NCBI GenBank assembly: GCA_025055635.1
Contig: JANWWQ010000002.1
Span: 41,714-105,713, forward strand
Length of the DNA stretch: 64,000 nt
From: Flavobacteriales bacterium
Lineage (GTDB): Bacteria; Bacteroidota; Bacteroidia; CAIKAF01
Direction: 5' to 3'
The notes below the pieces were generated by a model. The model was not told where the DNA came from and did not search any database. It was given only the letters and a program-made list of their open reading frames with translations. The position numbers were made by a program, and so were the translations under genes. Every line of letters begins with the position of its first letter. Within the stretch, counting starts at the first letter, position 1. Below are positions 19,844 to 31,268 of the stretch, in pieces.

Positions 19844-20645
19844 AGACGGGCAACAAATAGGGGTTTTGACAAATGGCTTTTTCTACCGGGGAAAAGGAGG
19901 AGAGGGGGGTTAGACCTTTTTCTGTGATGGCCACAGTGTGTTCGTAGTGGGCCGAAGGCAACCCATCAGCTGTAACAACTGTCCAATTGTCGGACAGCGT
20001 TTTCACAAATCGTTTTCCTTGGTTTACCATGGGTTCAATGGCAATAACCAATCCTTCTCTTAGCACCGGACCTTTCCCGGGTTGGCCAAAGTTGGGAACC
20101 TCCGGGGGTTCATGAAGCTGACGACCCAAACCATGGCCAACCAGTTCGCGTACCACGGAATATCCTCTGCTTTCTACGTATTTCTGAATAAAATGACCCA
20201 CGTCACCTATAGTTTTTCCAGGGCCCGCAAAATTAATACATTTTTCTAAACTTTCCAAAGTGGTGCGACATAATTCCATTTTTTTATTTTCGGCCCCCTG
20301 CACAATAAATGTGTAGGCCGCATCGCCATACCAGCCTTCCCACACCACGCCACAATCCACAGAAACAATATCGCCTTCGCGGATTTCATACTTTCCTGGA
20401 ATACCGTGAACTACGGCTTCGTTTACGGATATGCATAACGTAGCCGGAAAACCATTGTATCCTTTAAAGGCCGGTTTGGCTCCGTATGATAAGATAGTTT
20501 CTTCAGCCAACTGGTCTAGCTGAGCCGTGGGGATTCCAGGCCGGATGGCCTCCGCTACACGGGCCAGTACCTCACTGACCAGGAGAGCGCTGCGGCGTAT
20601 AGCTTCAATTTCCTGGTGTGTTTTGAGGTAGGCAGATAACAGCAT
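19836..20645 (-). CDS. map: methionine aminopeptidase type I
   Basis: [41 protein letters not shown]; overlaps infA by 8 nt. Confidence 0.95.
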   Translation of the reverse strand: MLLSAYLKTHQEIEAIRRSALLVSEVLARVAEAIRPGIPTAQLDQLAEETILSYGAKPAFKGYNGFPATLCISVNEAVVHGIPGKYEIREGDIVSVDCGVVWEGWYGDAAYTFIVQGAENKKMELCRTTLESLEKCINFAGPGKTIGDVGHFIQKYVESRGYSVVRELVGHGLGRQLHEPPEVPNFGQPGKGPVLREGLVIAIEPMVNQGKRFVKTLSDNWTVVTADGLPSAHYEHTVAITEKGLTPLSSFSPVEKAICQNPYLLPVYG

Positions 20646-20652
20646 TAATGTT

Positions 20653-21999
20653 TTAGTAGCCGGTTGCTCGGGCAGTCATGCCCACCCCAGAGGTGCGGCC
20701 TTTAATGCGACCTGTTTTCATAAGGCCGTCGTATTGGCGCATCAACAAATGACTTTCAATTTGCTGAAGGGTATCAAGCACCACACCCACCATGATGAGC
20801 AAAGAGGTGCCACCATAGAAATATGCGAAGGCATCATTGATATTTGAAAGCTTGGCTATGGCTGGAAGGATAGCCACAAAAGCCAGGAACAGCGAGCCTG
20901 GGAGGGTAATGCGCGACATTACGTTGTCAATATATTCTGCCGTCATTTTACCAGGCTTGATACCGGGAATGAATCCGCCATTGCGCTTGAGTTCTTCAGC
21001 TATCTGGGTGGGATTGACGGCGATGGCTGTATAAAAATAAGTGAATAGGACGATCATGATGGCAAAGGTGAGATTGTACCAGAATGAGGTGTAGTCAGAA
21101 AAATTTCGAGTAAACCAGTTAGTACTGCCGTCGGTAGCAAAGCCCAACAGGTAGATGGGGATAAACATAATAGCCTGGGCGAAAATGATTGGCATCACGC
21201 CGGAGGCGTTGACCTTTAGGGGCAGATATTGGCGCACACCCCCAAACTGCTTGTTTCCCACCACACGTTTAGCAAATTGAATGGGGATGCGGCGTGTTCC
21301 TTGTACCAGGAGAATGCAAATGAGGATAACGGCCAGCAACAGGAGCATTTCCACTAAAAAGAGAATGAGGCCCCCGCCGTCCGGTTCCATTTTGGAGCCG
21401 AATTCCACAATTAGGGCGGATGGAAAGTTGGCAATAATGCCTATCATAATAATTAGTGAGATACCATTTCCTATTCCGCGATCTGTGATACGTTCGCCAA
21501 GCCACATGACAAAGATGGTGCCAGCTACCAGAATGATTACAGAAGTGATCCACCATAGAGGAGTATCGGGGCGGGCCGACAGAGGCACTTGGGAAGCTAG
21601 GTATCCTGGGGCTTGGAAGGCGGTGATGGCCACCGTGAGTAGACGCGTGATCTGATTCAATTTGTTGCGGCCACTCTCGCCTTCTTTCTGAAGTTTTTGA
21701 AAATATGGAAGGGCGATACCCAGCAGCTGCACAATGATGGAAGCCGAAATGTAGGGCATGATCCCAAGGGCCATCACAGAAGCACGGGAAAAGGCGCCTC
21801 CCGTGAAGTTAACCAGGATATCTAGCACAGTACCTGAAGTAGCACTGCTCTGGGCAGCTAGCTCGGCCGAGTCAACACCTGGCAAAACCACGTAAGACCC
21901 AAGACGGTACACAGCCAGGAGGCCCAAAGTGGTGAGGATGCGGTCCCTCAGCTCAGGGATGTGGAAGATGTTGCGAAGCGTTTGAATTAAGTCTTTCAT
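20653..21999 (-). CDS. secY: preprotein translocase subunit SecY
   Basis: ITDRGIGNGISLIIMIGI, KRNGGFIPGIKPG. Confidence 0.97.
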   Translation of the reverse strand: MKDLIQTLRNIFHIPELRDRILTTLGLLAVYRLGSYVVLPGVDSAELAAQSSATSGTVLDILVNFTGGAFSRASVMALGIMPYISASIIVQLLGIALPYFQKLQKEGESGRNKLNQITRLLTVAITAFQAPGYLASQVPLSARPDTPLWWITSVIILVAGTIFVMWLGERITDRGIGNGISLIIMIGIIANFPSALIVEFGSKMEPDGGGLILFLVEMLLLLAVILICILLVQGTRRIPIQFAKRVVGNKQFGGVRQYLPLKVNASGVMPIIFAQAIMFIPIYLLGFATDGSTNWFTRNFSDYTSFWYNLTFAIMIVLFTYFYTAIAVNPTQIAEELKRNGGFIPGIKPGKMTAEYIDNVMSRITLPGSLFLAFVAILPAIAKLSNINDAFAYFYGGTSLLIMVGVVLDTLQQIESHLLMRQYDGLMKTGRIKGRTSGVGMTARATGY

Positions 22000-22002
22000 G
22001 AA

Positions 22003-22458
22003 TTAGGCAATTGTTAAGGCTTTGCCTCCTGCGTTTTCAATGGCCGCCCGGGCTTTTTGGGTGAAAGCGTGGGCCGACACTTCAAGAGCTTTATCCACAG
22101 CGCCCCGGCCTAGAATTTTTACCTTATCCTTCTTTGAAACCAAGCCGTGTTCACGTAAGGTGTCAATGGTGATCACCTGAAGATCAAATTCCTTACTCAG
22201 GGTGTTCAGAGTATCTAGGTTAATACCTTTATATGATACTCGGTTAATATTTTTAAACCCAAATTTGGGAATTCTTTTTTGCAAAGGCATCTGGCCACCT
22301 TCGAACCCTCTTTTGCGGGAATACCCGGAACGTGACTTGTGGCCTTTGTGGCCGCGGGTGCAGGTACCCCCTCGCCCTGAGCCCTGGCCTCGGCCCAGGC
22401 GCTTGTTTTTTCTGACGGATCCTTCAGCAGGCTTAAGGTGAGAAAGCGAAATAGTCAT
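22003..22458 (-). CDS. rplO: 50S ribosomal protein L15
   Basis: LSHLKPAEGSVRKNKRLGRGQGSGRGGTCTRGHKG. Confidence 0.96.
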   Translation of the reverse strand: MTISLSHLKPAEGSVRKNKRLGRGQGSGRGGTCTRGHKGHKSRSGYSRKRGFEGGQMPLQKRIPKFGFKNINRVSYKGINLDTLNTLSKEFDLQVITIDTLREHGLVSKKDKVKILGRGAVDKALEVSAHAFTQKARAAIENAGGKALTIA

Positions 22459-22469
22459 TTTTCTTTCGT

Positions 22470-22652
22470 TTAACCAATTGTTTCTACAGAGATAAGATGG
22501 GCAACTTTTTTAATATTTCCTTCCAGTGCAGGGTTCAGCTCTAATTCCCTGCGATCGTTAATTTTATTAAGACCCAAGGCCCGCAGAGCCTCTTTCTGAT
22601 CTTTGGGGCGGCCTATTTTACTGCGCACAAGGGTAATTCTAACCTTTGCCAT
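22470..22652 (-). CDS. rpmD: 50S ribosomal protein L30
   Basis: MAKVRITLVRSKIGRPKDQKEALRALGLNKIN. Confidence 0.95.
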   Translation of the reverse strand: MAKVRITLVRSKIGRPKDQKEALRALGLNKINDRRELELNPALEGNIKKVAHLISVETIG

Positions 22653-22657
22653 CGTGC

Positions 22658-23176
22658 TTATCCTTTGAAGACTTTTTCCAAGGGGATGTTTCTGTCCTGG
22701 GCTACCATGTAGGCGTCTCGGAGCTGTTCTAGAGCGCGGATGGTGGCTTTCACCACGTTATGGGGGTTAGAAGATCCTTTGGATTTCGCAAGAACGTTCT
22801 TGATGCCCACGCTTTCCAGCACAGCCCGCATGGCACCGCCGGCAATGACGCCGGTTCCACTGGCAGCCGGTTTTATCAATACCCGAGCGCCGCCGTATTT
22901 GGCTTCTTGCGCATGGGGTATGGTTCCGTTGATGATGGGGACTTTAATCAAATTCTTTTTGGCATCTTGAGTGCCTTTTGTGATAGCATCAGTGACTTCG
23001 TTGGCTTTGCCTAGTCCGAAGCCCACTGTGCCATTCTCATCGCCCACCACCACGATGGCTGCGAAACTAAAGTGACGTCCTCCTTTGGTTACCTTAGTGA
23101 CACGTTTCACGGCCACAAGGCGGTCCTTCAGCTCTAGTTCGGTGGCTTTTACTCTGCGTACGGTTTTAAATACCAT
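22658..23176 (-). CDS. rpsE: 30S ribosomal protein S5
   Basis: [33 protein letters not shown]. Confidence 0.97.
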   Translation of the reverse strand: MVFKTVRRVKATELELKDRLVAVKRVTKVTKGGRHFSFAAIVVVGDENGTVGFGLGKANEVTDAITKGTQDAKKNLIKVPIINGTIPHAQEAKYGGARVLIKPAASGTGVIAGGAMRAVLESVGIKNVLAKSKGSSNPHNVVKATIRALEQLRDAYMVAQDRNIPLEKVFKG

Positions 23177-23189
23177 ATTTTATGAAGTT

Positions 23190-23543
23190 TTAAAATTCAA
23201 GACCTTCCTGACGCGCGGCTTCAGCCAGTGCCTTTACGCGCCCATGGTAAAGATAACCGTTCCTGTCAAAGCGTACCTTTTTAATTCCAGCTTCTAGGGC
23301 TCTGCGAGCCAGGATTTTTCCTACCAGCGCAGCTTTTTCTGTTTTGGTTGCGTTGATTGCTGCAAGCTCCTTTTCACGGGATGAGGCGGCTACAAGGGTG
23401 TGGCCTTTCTCGTCATCAATAATCTGAGCATAAATTTCTGCATTGCTTCGGAATACAGAAATTCTAGGGGCATCAGGCGTTCCGGTAATTTTTTTTCGGA
23501 TACGCATCTTAATGCGTTCTCGTCTCGTATACTTTCTGGCCAT
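23190..23543 (-). CDS. rplR: 50S ribosomal protein L18
   Basis: [31 protein letters not shown]. Confidence 0.96.
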   Translation of the reverse strand: MARKYTRRERIKMRIRKKITGTPDAPRISVFRSNAEIYAQIIDDEKGHTLVAASSREKELAAINATKTEKAALVGKILARRALEAGIKKVRFDRNGYLYHGRVKALAEAARQEGLEF

Positions 23544-23581
23544 ACTGCTTATTTTTAACCCATTGTGAATTTAACTATAAT

Positions 23582-24142
23582 TTACTTTCCTTTACCGGCC
23601 TGCTTTCCGGCCTTGCGGCGTATGACCTCATCCACAAATTTTATTCCCTTTCCTTTGTAAGGTTCAGGCTTTCGGAATGAGCGAATTTTGGCTGCCACAA
23701 GGCCTAAGAGTTCTTTATCGATGGAAGTGAGGGTTATCAGAGGGGGTTTACCTTTTTCGGTCTTGGTTTCCACTTTTACTTCAGGTGGTATTTCAAATTG
23801 CACGGTATGACTGTATCCCAGCGTGAGTTCTAGAATTTGCCCTTTGGCCTCTGCTCTGTAGCCCACACCTATGAGTTCCTGTTCTTTCTTGAATCCCTCT
23901 GAAACCCCTTTAACCATATTATTGAGCAGAGCCCTGGTGAGCCCGTGCAGGGCTTTGTGATTTTTACTATTACTAGGCCGTTCCACTATAATTTTTCCAT
24001 CGACCTCTTTAATTTTTAGGGAAGGGTTAAAAGAGCGTGTAATCTGACCCTTGGGCCCTTTTACAGTGACCACGTTATTGTCTGCTACCTTAACAGACAC
24101 CCCTGCAGGCAGGGGAATTGGCATTTTTCCTATCCGTGACAT
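23582..24142 (-). CDS. rplF: 50S ribosomal protein L6
   Basis: MSRIGKMPIPLPAGVSV..., KPEPYKGKGIKF. Confidence 0.97.
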   Translation of the reverse strand: MSRIGKMPIPLPAGVSVKVADNNVVTVKGPKGQITRSFNPSLKIKEVDGKIIVERPSNSKNHKALHGLTRALLNNMVKGVSEGFKKEQELIGVGYRAEAKGQILELTLGYSHTVQFEIPPEVKVETKTEKGKPPLITLTSIDKELLGLVAAKIRSFRKPEPYKGKGIKFVDEVIRRKAGKQAGKGK

Positions 24143-24153
24143 AACCTATATTA

Positions 24154-24546
24154 TTAATAAACGTAACACAACACTTCCCCGCCCACGCGCAGTTCACGGG
24201 CCATTTTGTCGGTCATAATTCCTTTGGAAGTACTTATCACGGCGATACCCAGCCCGTTTAGGACGCGGGGCAACTCATCCACACCCACGTACACCCTGCG
24301 GCCGGGAGTGCTTACTCTTTTAATCCCCCGGATGACCGGTACCTTGGTGATGGGGTGGTATTTTAATGCGATTTTGATAATTTCTCCCTTTTCGGTTTTC
24401 AAAAATTTATAGTTGGCGATATAGCCTTGGTCAAAAAGAATCTTTGTGATATTCTTTTTGAGCTTGGAGGCCCTATCTTCTACAATAAGATGGCCTGCCT
24501 TTGAAGCATTTCGGATTTTCGTCAGGAAATCGGCAATGGTATCCAT
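24154..24546 (-). CDS. rpsH: 30S ribosomal protein S8
   Basis: DTIADFLTKIRNASKAG, VISTSKGIMTDKMAR. Confidence 0.97.
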   Translation of the reverse strand: MDTIADFLTKIRNASKAGHLIVEDRASKLKKNITKILFDQGYIANYKFLKTEKGEIIKIALKYHPITKVPVIRGIKRVSTPGRRVYVGVDELPRVLNGLGIAVISTSKGIMTDKMARELRVGGEVLCYVY

Positions 24547-24562
24547 AAAGGAAGAGTTCTAA

Positions 24563-24832
24563 TTACCAACTTGCTTTTTTAACGCCAGGTATTAGGCCGA
24601 AGTTGGCCATTTCCCTGAATTGGTTTCTGCACAGTCCAAAAAGACGCATATAACCGCGGGGCCTTCCTGTTAACTTGCACCGGTTACGTAAACGCACGGG
24701 GGAGGAGTTCCGCGGCAGCCTGGAAAGCGCCTGATAATTGCCCTCGGCCTTGAGTCGGGCTCTTTTCTCAGCGTATTTACGCACCAGCATTTCTCTTTTT
24801 CTTTCCCGAGCTTTAATGGATTCTTTGGCCAT
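24563..24832 (-). CDS. rpsN: 30S ribosomal protein S14
   Basis: [46 protein letters not shown]. Confidence 0.97.
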   Translation of the reverse strand: MAKESIKARERKREMLVRKYAEKRARLKAEGNYQALSRLPRNSSPVRLRNRCKLTGRPRGYMRLFGLCRNQFREMANFGLIPGVKKASW

Positions 24833-24844
24833 ATTTATTTCGAT

Positions 24845-25429
24845 TTAGCTGATTGTTTGCTTTTTGGCTTTAAAGGGACCGCTAAATGGCATCCCCAATT
24901 CTTTAAGCAAAGCGTAGGCTTCTTCGTCTGTTTTAGCGGAAGTGACAAAGGTAATATCCAAACCGTTGATTTTTAGTACCTTATCAATATCTACTTCAGG
25001 GAAAATGATTTGCTCAGGTACACCTAAATTGTAGTTACCGAATCCATCAAATCCTTTGGGGTTGACACCGCGAAAATCCCTGATGCGCGGTAAGGCAATG
25101 GTGAGGAGTCTATCTAAAAATTCGTACATGATGGTGCCCCGCAAAGTCACGCGCACCCCCACATTCATACCGCGGCGGAGCTTAAAATTGGAAATATCTT
25201 TTTTAGCTTTAGTGGCTACGGCTTTTTGACCTGCTATGAGAGAAAGCTCCTGCACGGCGGCATCAATGAGTCTTTTATCGGCCACAGCGCCTTTTACTCC
25301 TTGATTAAGAACGATTTTGGTGAGTTTTGGCACCTGCATGATGTTTTTATATCCAAATTGTTTCATCAAGGCAGGCACCACCTCTTTTTGATATTTTTCC
25401 TTTAGTCTCGGAATGTACTTTCCTTCCAT
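24845..25429 (-). CDS. rplE: 50S ribosomal protein L5
   Basis: [31 protein letters not shown]. Confidence 0.97.
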   Translation of the reverse strand: MEGKYIPRLKEKYQKEVVPALMKQFGYKNIMQVPKLTKIVLNQGVKGAVADKRLIDAAVQELSLIAGQKAVATKAKKDISNFKLRRGMNVGVRVTLRGTIMYEFLDRLLTIALPRIRDFRGVNPKGFDGFGNYNLGVPEQIIFPEVDIDKVLKINGLDITFVTSAKTDEEAYALLKELGMPFSGPFKAKKQTIS

Positions 25430-25437
25430 TACAGCAT

Positions 25438-25779
25438 TTATTTAATAATAAGGATTTGATTATTTTCTTTTTTCTCTTTTTTTGAATACCGCACCAAGCG
25501 GCCTGTTTTTTCATCAAGGATACGGCCTACGCGGGTGGGACGGCCTTTGGAGTCAATCACCATGAGCTTGCACAAGGGCAGGGGTGCCTCTTTTTTGATG
25601 ATGCCACCGTCAGGGTTTTTGGTATTGGGTTTAGTATGTCGGGATACTAGGTTCACGCCTTCCACGATGGCTTTTTGCTCAGAGCGCAACACTTTGAGCA
25701 CGGTACCTGTGGCACCTTTATGGTCGCCCGAAATCACCACCACTTTATCTCCTTTTTTAATTTTCAGTTTCATCGTCAT
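25438..25779 (-). CDS. rplX: 50S ribosomal protein L24
   Basis: [27 protein letters not shown]. Confidence 0.96.
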   Translation of the reverse strand: MTMKLKIKKGDKVVVISGDHKGATGTVLKVLRSEQKAIVEGVNLVSRHTKPNTKNPDGGIIKKEAPLPLCKLMVIDSKGRPTRVGRILDEKTGRLVRYSKKEKKENNQILIIK

Positions 25780-26147
25780 CAGAGCACTTCAGGAGCCAAA
25801 GCAATAATTTTAGCGTAGTTCTTTTTTCGCAATTCCCTGGCCACAGGACCAAAGATGCGTGTGCCGCGCATTTCCCCCTGATTATTGAGTAGTACGGCGG
25901 CATTATCACTGAAGCGGATATAAGAGCCGTCTTCACGCCTCACTTCCTTACGGGTGCGCACGATGACAGCCCGAGACACTTGCCCCTTTTTAACGGTGCC
26001 ATTGGGAAGGGCCGACTTGATGGTCACAACCACGGTATCACCCACAGAGGCGTAACGGCGTCCAGATCCGCCCAGAACGCGGATCACCAGCACCTCTTTG
26101 GCACCAGTATTGTCCGCTACATTCAATCTAGTTTCTGCCTGTATCAT
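25779..26147 (-). CDS. rplN: 50S ribosomal protein L14
   Basis: [28 protein letters not shown]. Confidence 0.97.
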   Translation of the reverse strand: MIQAETRLNVADNTGAKEVLVIRVLGGSGRRYASVGDTVVVTIKSALPNGTVKKGQVSRAVIVRTRKEVRREDGSYIRFSDNAAVLLNNQGEMRGTRIFGPVARELRKKNYAKIIALAPEVL

Positions 26148-26149
26148 GA

Positions 26150-26404
26150 TTACTTAGCTTTTTCAATAATTTCCACAAGACGCCATCTCTTCAGTTTACT
26201 CAAGGGCCGGGTTTCCATGATTCGCACTGTGTCACCAGGTGAGCATTGATTATGTTCGTCATGGGCATAAAATTTCTTGGTGCGTTGTACAAATTTTCCA
26301 TACTTAGGATGTTTTACGCGGCGCACCACATTTACCACGATGGTTTTGTCCATCTTGGTGCTGCTCACCACGCCGATTCGTTCTTTTCTGGAATTTCTTT
26401 CCAT
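26150..26404 (-). CDS. rpsQ: 30S ribosomal protein S17
   Basis: [29 protein letters not shown]. Confidence 0.97.
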   Translation of the reverse strand: MERNSRKERIGVVSSTKMDKTIVVNVVRRVKHPKYGKFVQRTKKFYAHDEHNQCSPGDTVRIMETRPLSKLKRWRLVEIIEKAK

Positions 26405-26410
26405 AATTTG

Positions 26411-26620
26411 TTATTTACTTTTTTTCTGATCATTGAGCTCCCGGCGGCGTATTTCAGTAAGTATTGCGGCAATAAGCCGGCGAGTGTGCTTTATTTTGTG
26501 GGGATTGTCCAAGGATCCAGCTTTGTGGTTGAATCGCAGGGTTATTAATTCCGATTTGAGGTCGGCTGCTTTATCCCGAAGATCTTGTAAAGACATTTCT
26601 TTAATGTCCGCTTTTTTCAT
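26411..26620 (-). CDS. rpmC: 50S ribosomal protein L29
   Basis: KEMSLQDLRDKAADLKSELITLRFNHKAG. Confidence 0.95.
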   Translation of the reverse strand: MKKADIKEMSLQDLRDKAADLKSELITLRFNHKAGSLDNPHKIKHTRRLIAAILTEIRRRELNDQKKSK

Positions 26621-26626
26621 GGTAGC

Positions 26627-27049
26627 TTAGCTTTCGGAGTAATCCACACGGGTAACGAATTTAGTTTTTACAGGAAGTTTTTGAGCTGCCAACCGCAGGG
26701 CCTCTCGGGCGGTTTCCATGGGAACGCCGTCCACTTCAAACATGATCCTTCCTGGCAGAACCACAGCAGTCCAGAATTCCGGATTTCCCTTGCCTTTTCC
26801 CATTCTTACCTCGGCTGGTTTGCGTGTGACAGGCTTATCAGGGAAAATGCGGATCCAAACTTGGCCTTCCCTTTTCATGTACCGGTTAATGGCTATGCGC
26901 GCAGCTTCTATCTGTCGGGCGGTAACCCAGGAAGCTTCTAACGATTTAAGCCCAAAGGATCCAAAAACGACCAGGTGCCCCCGGGTGCTGAGGCCTTTCA
27001 TACGACCTTTTTGGACTTTCCTGTATTTAGTGCGTTTAGGTTGGAGCAT
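26627..27049 (-). CDS. rplP: 50S ribosomal protein L16
   Basis: [43 protein letters not shown]. Confidence 0.97.
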   Translation of the reverse strand: MLQPKRTKYRKVQKGRMKGLSTRGHLVVFGSFGLKSLEASWVTARQIEAARIAINRYMKREGQVWIRIFPDKPVTRKPAEVRMGKGKGNPEFWTAVVLPGRIMFEVDGVPMETAREALRLAAQKLPVKTKFVTRVDYSES

Positions 27050-27060
27050 GGTGGATGGTT

Positions 27061-27789
27061 TTATTTTTTAGCTTTATCCTGTCTGCGGCCACGCTGTCCA
27101 GTTGCGGAGAGGGTTGATCTGACAGCTTTCTGCAGCCCAAGGTTGGGTGATAAATCCCTCTTGCCGTACACTTCTCCTAGGCAAATCCAGACTTTTATTC
27201 CTATTCTGCCGTAGGTAGTGTGGGCCTCGGCAACAGCATAATCTATATCAGCGCGGAACGTATGTAATGGGGTACGACCTTCCTTGTAAGTCTCTGACCG
27301 GGCAATTTCCGCCCCGGCAAGCCTCCCCGAAATTGTTATTTTAATCCCTTCGCAGGCCCCTGTTTGCATGGCGGCCTGAATAGCGGTTTTGATAGCCCTT
27401 TTGTAAGCCATCCGGCCTTCTATTTGGCGCGCAATAGAGTCCGCCACAAGGCGGGCATCAATTTCAGGTCGTTTAATTTCAAATATGTTGATTTGTATTT
27501 CTTTACCGGTGAGGTCTTTTAATTCGTCTTTTAATTTATCCACTTCCTGGCCCATACGCCCAATGATAATGCCAGGCTTGGATGTGTGAATGGTCACTGT
27601 CACCAGCTTCAGGGTGCGTTCAATAACCACTTTTGAGATACCAGCACGGGGGAGTTTCTTGAATATATACCTGCGGATTTGTGTGTCCTCCAAAATTTTG
27701 TCCCCGTAGTTCCAACCACCAAACCAGTTGGAGTCCCATCCTTTGATAAAGCCAAGACGGTTACCTATTGGATTGGTTTTTTGTCCCAT
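27061..27789 (-). CDS. rpsC: 30S ribosomal protein S3
   Basis: [25 protein letters not shown] domain. Confidence 0.97.
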   Translation of the reverse strand: MGQKTNPIGNRLGFIKGWDSNWFGGWNYGDKILEDTQIRRYIFKKLPRAGISKVVIERTLKLVTVTIHTSKPGIIIGRMGQEVDKLKDELKDLTGKEIQINIFEIKRPEIDARLVADSIARQIEGRMAYKRAIKTAIQAAMQTGACEGIKITISGRLAGAEIARSETYKEGRTPLHTFRADIDYAVAEAHTTYGRIGIKVWICLGEVYGKRDLSPNLGLQKAVRSTLSATGQRGRRQDKAKK

Positions 27790-27794
27790 GTGTT

Positions 27795-28253
27795 TTATGA
27801 TTTTTCGTTGGGTTGTTCAGCGGATATTTTTTCCGATTCTTTTTCCAAAATCATCTTTTTGTAGGCTTCACTGCCCAGGACCACAGTCACGTGGTTTGAT
27901 CTCTTACGGATCCGGTAGGCCCGACCTTGAGGGGCGGGACGGATGCGTTTGAGGATTCGGGCACTATCCACGAAGGCCTCGGCTACATAGAGGCCGCTAT
28001 CCTCGGCTCGCATGCCTGTTTTTTGCTCAAAGTTGGCGATGGCAGAGCGCAGGAGTTTGGAAAGGCGAGGAGCTGCCTCTTTGTTAGTAAACTGAAGGAT
28101 ATCCAGGGCTTCATTCACATCTTTTCCACGGATAAGGTCCACCACAAGTCGCATTTTACGAGGGGATGTAGGACAGTTTCGTAAGCGGGCCACGAAACGA
28201 TGCCGTTTGGCTTCTTTACGGGCTTGGGCAGAAAGTCTTTTGCGCGCTCCCAT
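27795..28253 (-). CDS. rplV: 50S ribosomal protein L22
   Basis: [28 protein letters not shown]. Confidence 0.96.
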   Translation of the reverse strand: MGARKRLSAQARKEAKRHRFVARLRNCPTSPRKMRLVVDLIRGKDVNEALDILQFTNKEAAPRLSKLLRSAIANFEQKTGMRAEDSGLYVAEAFVDSARILKRIRPAPQGRAYRIRKRSNHVTVVLGSEAYKKMILEKESEKISAEQPNEKS

Positions 28254-28256
28254 GGG

Positions 28257-28529
28257 TTATTGGTTTTTGCGGTTACCAGGATGGCCCCGGAATGTTCGGG
28301 TAGGCGCAAATTCTCCCAATTTGTGACCTACCATATTTTCAGTGATATACACGGGGATGAACTTGTTACCATTGTGTACTGCGATGGTATGCCCCACAAA
28401 ATCGGGGGTTATCATAGAACGCCTGGACCATGTTTTGATGAGGGATTTTTGACCTGACTGGTTCATGGCCAGGATGCGCTTCTCCAATTTATAATCTACA
28501 AAAGGTCCTTTTTTAAGGGATCTTGGCAT
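28257..28529 (-). CDS. rpsS: 30S ribosomal protein S19
   Basis: [36 protein letters not shown]. Confidence 0.97.
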   Translation of the reverse strand: MPRSLKKGPFVDYKLEKRILAMNQSGQKSLIKTWSRRSMITPDFVGHTIAVHNGNKFIPVYITENMVGHKLGEFAPTRTFRGHPGNRKNQ

Positions 28530-28532
28530 GGC

Positions 28533-29357
28533 TTATTTCTTTCTGCGTTCAAGGATAAATTTGCTGGTGGGATTCTTTTTAGAGCGGGTTTTGAAGCCTT
28601 TGGCTGGGATCCCCTTGCGCGAGCGCGGGTGTCCGCCAGAGGCCCTTCCTTCGCCACCACCCATGGGGTGATCCACAGGATTCATGGATACGCCGCGGTT
28701 GCGGGGGCGGATGCCTAGCCACCTACGTCTTCCCGCCTTGCCGTGGCTCACCAGGTTGTGTTCCGGGTTGGAAACTGACCCGATAGTGGCTTTACATTGG
28801 ATATGGATTAATCGTGTTTCACCGGAAGGCATTTTGATGGTGGCGTAGTTATTATCCTTGGCCGTGAGCTGGGCAAAGGATCCGGCTGAGCGGGCAATCT
28901 TTCCACCCTGCCCCGGTTTCATTTCAATATTATGGATGATGCTTCCCATCGGTATCTCACTCAGTGGCAGACAATTACCTACCTCCGGAGGAACTTTCTT
29001 TCCTGAGATTATCACCTGACCGACTTTAAGTCCTTGTGGGGCTAGAATGTATCTTTTTTCCCCGTCCACGTAATGGATTAAGGCAATACGAGCAGAGCGA
29101 TTGGGATCGTATTCAATAGAGGCCACCCTGCCGGGGATATTATCTTTATTGCGCTTAAAGTCAATCAGACGGAAGCGGCGTTTATGGCCACCGCCGATGT
29201 AGCGCATGGTCATTTTGCCCGTATTATTTCGGCCGCCGGTTTTATGATAGGGTAAAAGCAAGGATTTTTCAGGTCTGCTTCGGGTAATTTCTTCAAAATC
29301 CGGGATAATCTTGAAGCGGGTGCCCGGCGTTACAGGATTAAACTTTCTTAGACCCAT
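28533..29357 (-). CDS. rplB: 50S ribosomal protein L2
   Basis: [50 protein letters not shown]. Confidence 0.98.
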   Translation of the reverse strand: MGLRKFNPVTPGTRFKIIPDFEEITRSRPEKSLLLPYHKTGGRNNTGKMTMRYIGGGHKRRFRLIDFKRNKDNIPGRVASIEYDPNRSARIALIHYVDGEKRYILAPQGLKVGQVIISGKKVPPEVGNCLPLSEIPMGSIIHNIEMKPGQGGKIARSAGSFAQLTAKDNNYATIKMPSGETRLIHIQCKATIGSVSNPEHNLVSHGKAGRRRWLGIRPRNRGVSMNPVDHPMGGGEGRASGGHPRSRKGIPAKGFKTRSKKNPTSKFILERRKK

Positions 29358-29370
29358 CTTTGTATAGAAA

Positions 29371-29664
29371 TTAAATGTTGTTGAAGAAATTAATTGTAAA
29401 TCCGGGCTTTAAGGTCACGATGGCCTTTTTCACATGAGGGCGCCGCCCTGAAAGCACATTTCGTTTCGTAAAACGCTGCACAGTTTTTCCTGCCTGACGC
29501 AATGTGTTCACTTTTTCCACTTGAACCTGATACCGCTGTTCAACGGCTTTGCGTATTTCTACCTTATTGGCATCCATTGCCACAAAAAATCCATAGCGGT
29601 TCAACTTTTCCGCTTGGGAAGTCATTTTCTCGGTGATTATAGGCCGGAGCAGAATGTCTTTCAT
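29371..29664 (-). CDS. rplW: 50S ribosomal protein L23
   Basis: [37 protein letters not shown]. Confidence 0.96.
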   Translation of the reverse strand: MKDILLRPIITEKMTSQAEKLNRYGFFVAMDANKVEIRKAVEQRYQVQVEKVNTLRQAGKTVQRFTKRNVLSGRRPHVKKAIVTLKPGFTINFFNNI

Positions 29665-29674
29665 AAAATTTAGA

Positions 29675-30304
29675 TTAACGTGTAATTAAACTCTGGACCA
29701 CGGGTAAAGCAGCTTCAGTAACGAACAGTTTGTCGCAATTCATAATCTCATAAGTGTTTAATTGTGAGGCGTTTATCACTTTTGCACTCTTTAAATTTCG
29801 GGCCGACAAAATTACATTTTTTTCTGGCTCCTTTATTACGAATAAGGACTTTTTATCAGCAGCCTGAAGTTTACGAAGCGATTGAGCAAAGATTCGGGTT
29901 TTGGGCTCGGGGATCTCCACTTTGTCAAGAACGACGAGTGCGCCGCTGGAGATTTTTATGGAAAGTGCTGATGCACGGGCCAAAGCTTTCACTTTTTTAT
30001 TGAGCTTAAAAGAATAATCGCGGGGTTTTGGCCCGAAGACAGTGCCTCCGCCCCTTATCAGAGGGGATTTGTAACTCCCCCGGCGGGCCCCACCGGTTCC
30101 TTTTTGACGGTATGCCTTGCGCGTGGTACGCGCTACCTCGCCGCGTTCCTTTGTCTTGTGGGTACCTTGCCGCTGGCTGGCCAGGTAGTGCTTTATATCC
30201 AGGTACACGGCATGGGCATTGGGTTCTATGCAGAAGATCTCATCGGGCAACTGAACAGTACGCCCGGTATCTTCGCCTTCAAACGTGAGTACTTTAAGTT
30301 CCAT
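29675..30304 (-). CDS. rplD: 50S ribosomal protein L4
   Basis: RTTRKAYRQKGTGGARRGSYKSPLIRGGGTVFGPKPRDYSFKLNKK. Confidence 0.97.
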   Translation of the reverse strand: MELKVLTFEGEDTGRTVQLPDEIFCIEPNAHAVYLDIKHYLASQRQGTHKTKERGEVARTTRKAYRQKGTGGARRGSYKSPLIRGGGTVFGPKPRDYSFKLNKKVKALARASALSIKISSGALVVLDKVEIPEPKTRIFAQSLRKLQAADKKSLFVIKEPEKNVILSARNLKSAKVINASQLNTYEIMNCDKLFVTEAALPVVQSLITR

Positions 30305-30314
30305 GGTAGTCAGC

Positions 30315-30932
30315 TTATTTGGTGATGAGGAGGAAACCGCCCTTAGGTCCGGGGACAGCCCCTTTGATGAGCAGGATGTTTTTTTCAGGAATCACTTTAA
30401 TTATTTGGAGGTTAAGCACTTTAACCTTCCTGTTACCGGTTTTTCCGGCCATACGCATGCCTTTAAGCACGCGTGAGGGGAAGCTAGAAGCACCCAGGGA
30501 GCCCGGGGCGCGCTCTCGGTCGTGCTGGCCGTGGGTGCGCATTCCTACACCCCTGAAGCCATGCCGTTTAACCACCCCCTGAAATCCTTTTCCTTTTGAG
30601 ATACCGCTCACGTCCACGTAGTCTCCTTCAGAGAATATGCTCACATCCACCGTATCACCGGGCTTTAACTCACGGTCAAAATCTTTGAACTCAGCCAGTT
30701 TTTTCTGAGGCGGAACACCGGCTTTTTTAAAATGTCCGAGCAAAGGAGCCGAAACGCGTGTTTCTTTTTGTGGGCCAAAGGCCAGTTGCACCGCATTATA
30801 GCCATCTTTTTCTGCGGTCTTGACCTGGGTAACAAAGCAAGGCCCCGCCTCCACCACAGTCACGGCGATCTGCTTGCCTTCGGCTGTGAACACCGAGGTC
30901 ATACCTGCTTTGCGACCAATAATACCTGACAT
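30315..30932 (-). CDS. rplC: 50S ribosomal protein L3
   Basis: [34 protein letters not shown]. Confidence 0.97.
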   Translation of the reverse strand: MSGIIGRKAGMTSVFTAEGKQIAVTVVEAGPCFVTQVKTAEKDGYNAVQLAFGPQKETRVSAPLLGHFKKAGVPPQKKLAEFKDFDRELKPGDTVDVSIFSEGDYVDVSGISKGKGFQGVVKRHGFRGVGMRTHGQHDRERAPGSLGASSFPSRVLKGMRMAGKTGNRKVKVLNLQIIKVIPEKNILLIKGAVPGPKGGFLLITK

Positions 30933-30955
30933 ACGATTAGTAAAGTTTAAATTAG

Positions 30956-31264
30956 TTATAGGACCTTAATTTCTACATCCACGCCGCTGGGTAATTCCAG
31001 TTTCATGAGGGCATCCAGGGTTTTTTGGGTGGTGTTCATGATGTCCATGATACGCTTGTGGGCATTCAGCTCAAATTGTTCCCGTGATTTTTTGTTTACG
31101 TGTGGCGAGCGCAGCACCGTAAAAATGCGCTTGTGGGTGGGCAGGGGTATGGGGCCCGATACAATGGCTCCAGTACTTTTCACAGTTTTCACAATCTTGT
31201 CGGCGGATTTATCCACCAGATTGTGATCGTATGATTTCAATTTTATTCTGATCTTTTGGCTCAT
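30956..31264 (-). CDS. rpsJ: 30S ribosomal protein S10
   Basis: [25 protein letters not shown]. Confidence 0.97.
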   Translation of the reverse strand: MSQKIRIKLKSYDHNLVDKSADKIVKTVKSTGAIVSGPIPLPTHKRIFTVLRSPHVNKKSREQFELNAHKRIMDIMNTTQKTLDALMKLELPSGVDVEIKVL

Positions 31265-31268
31265 CGGT

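Noticed and set aside
22740-23297. Long antisense ORFs across ribosomal and other genes (e.g. 22740-22970, 32550-33206, 48877-49413)
   Set aside because: They mirror well-conserved sense genes, have no family motifs, and are expected by-products of codon composition.
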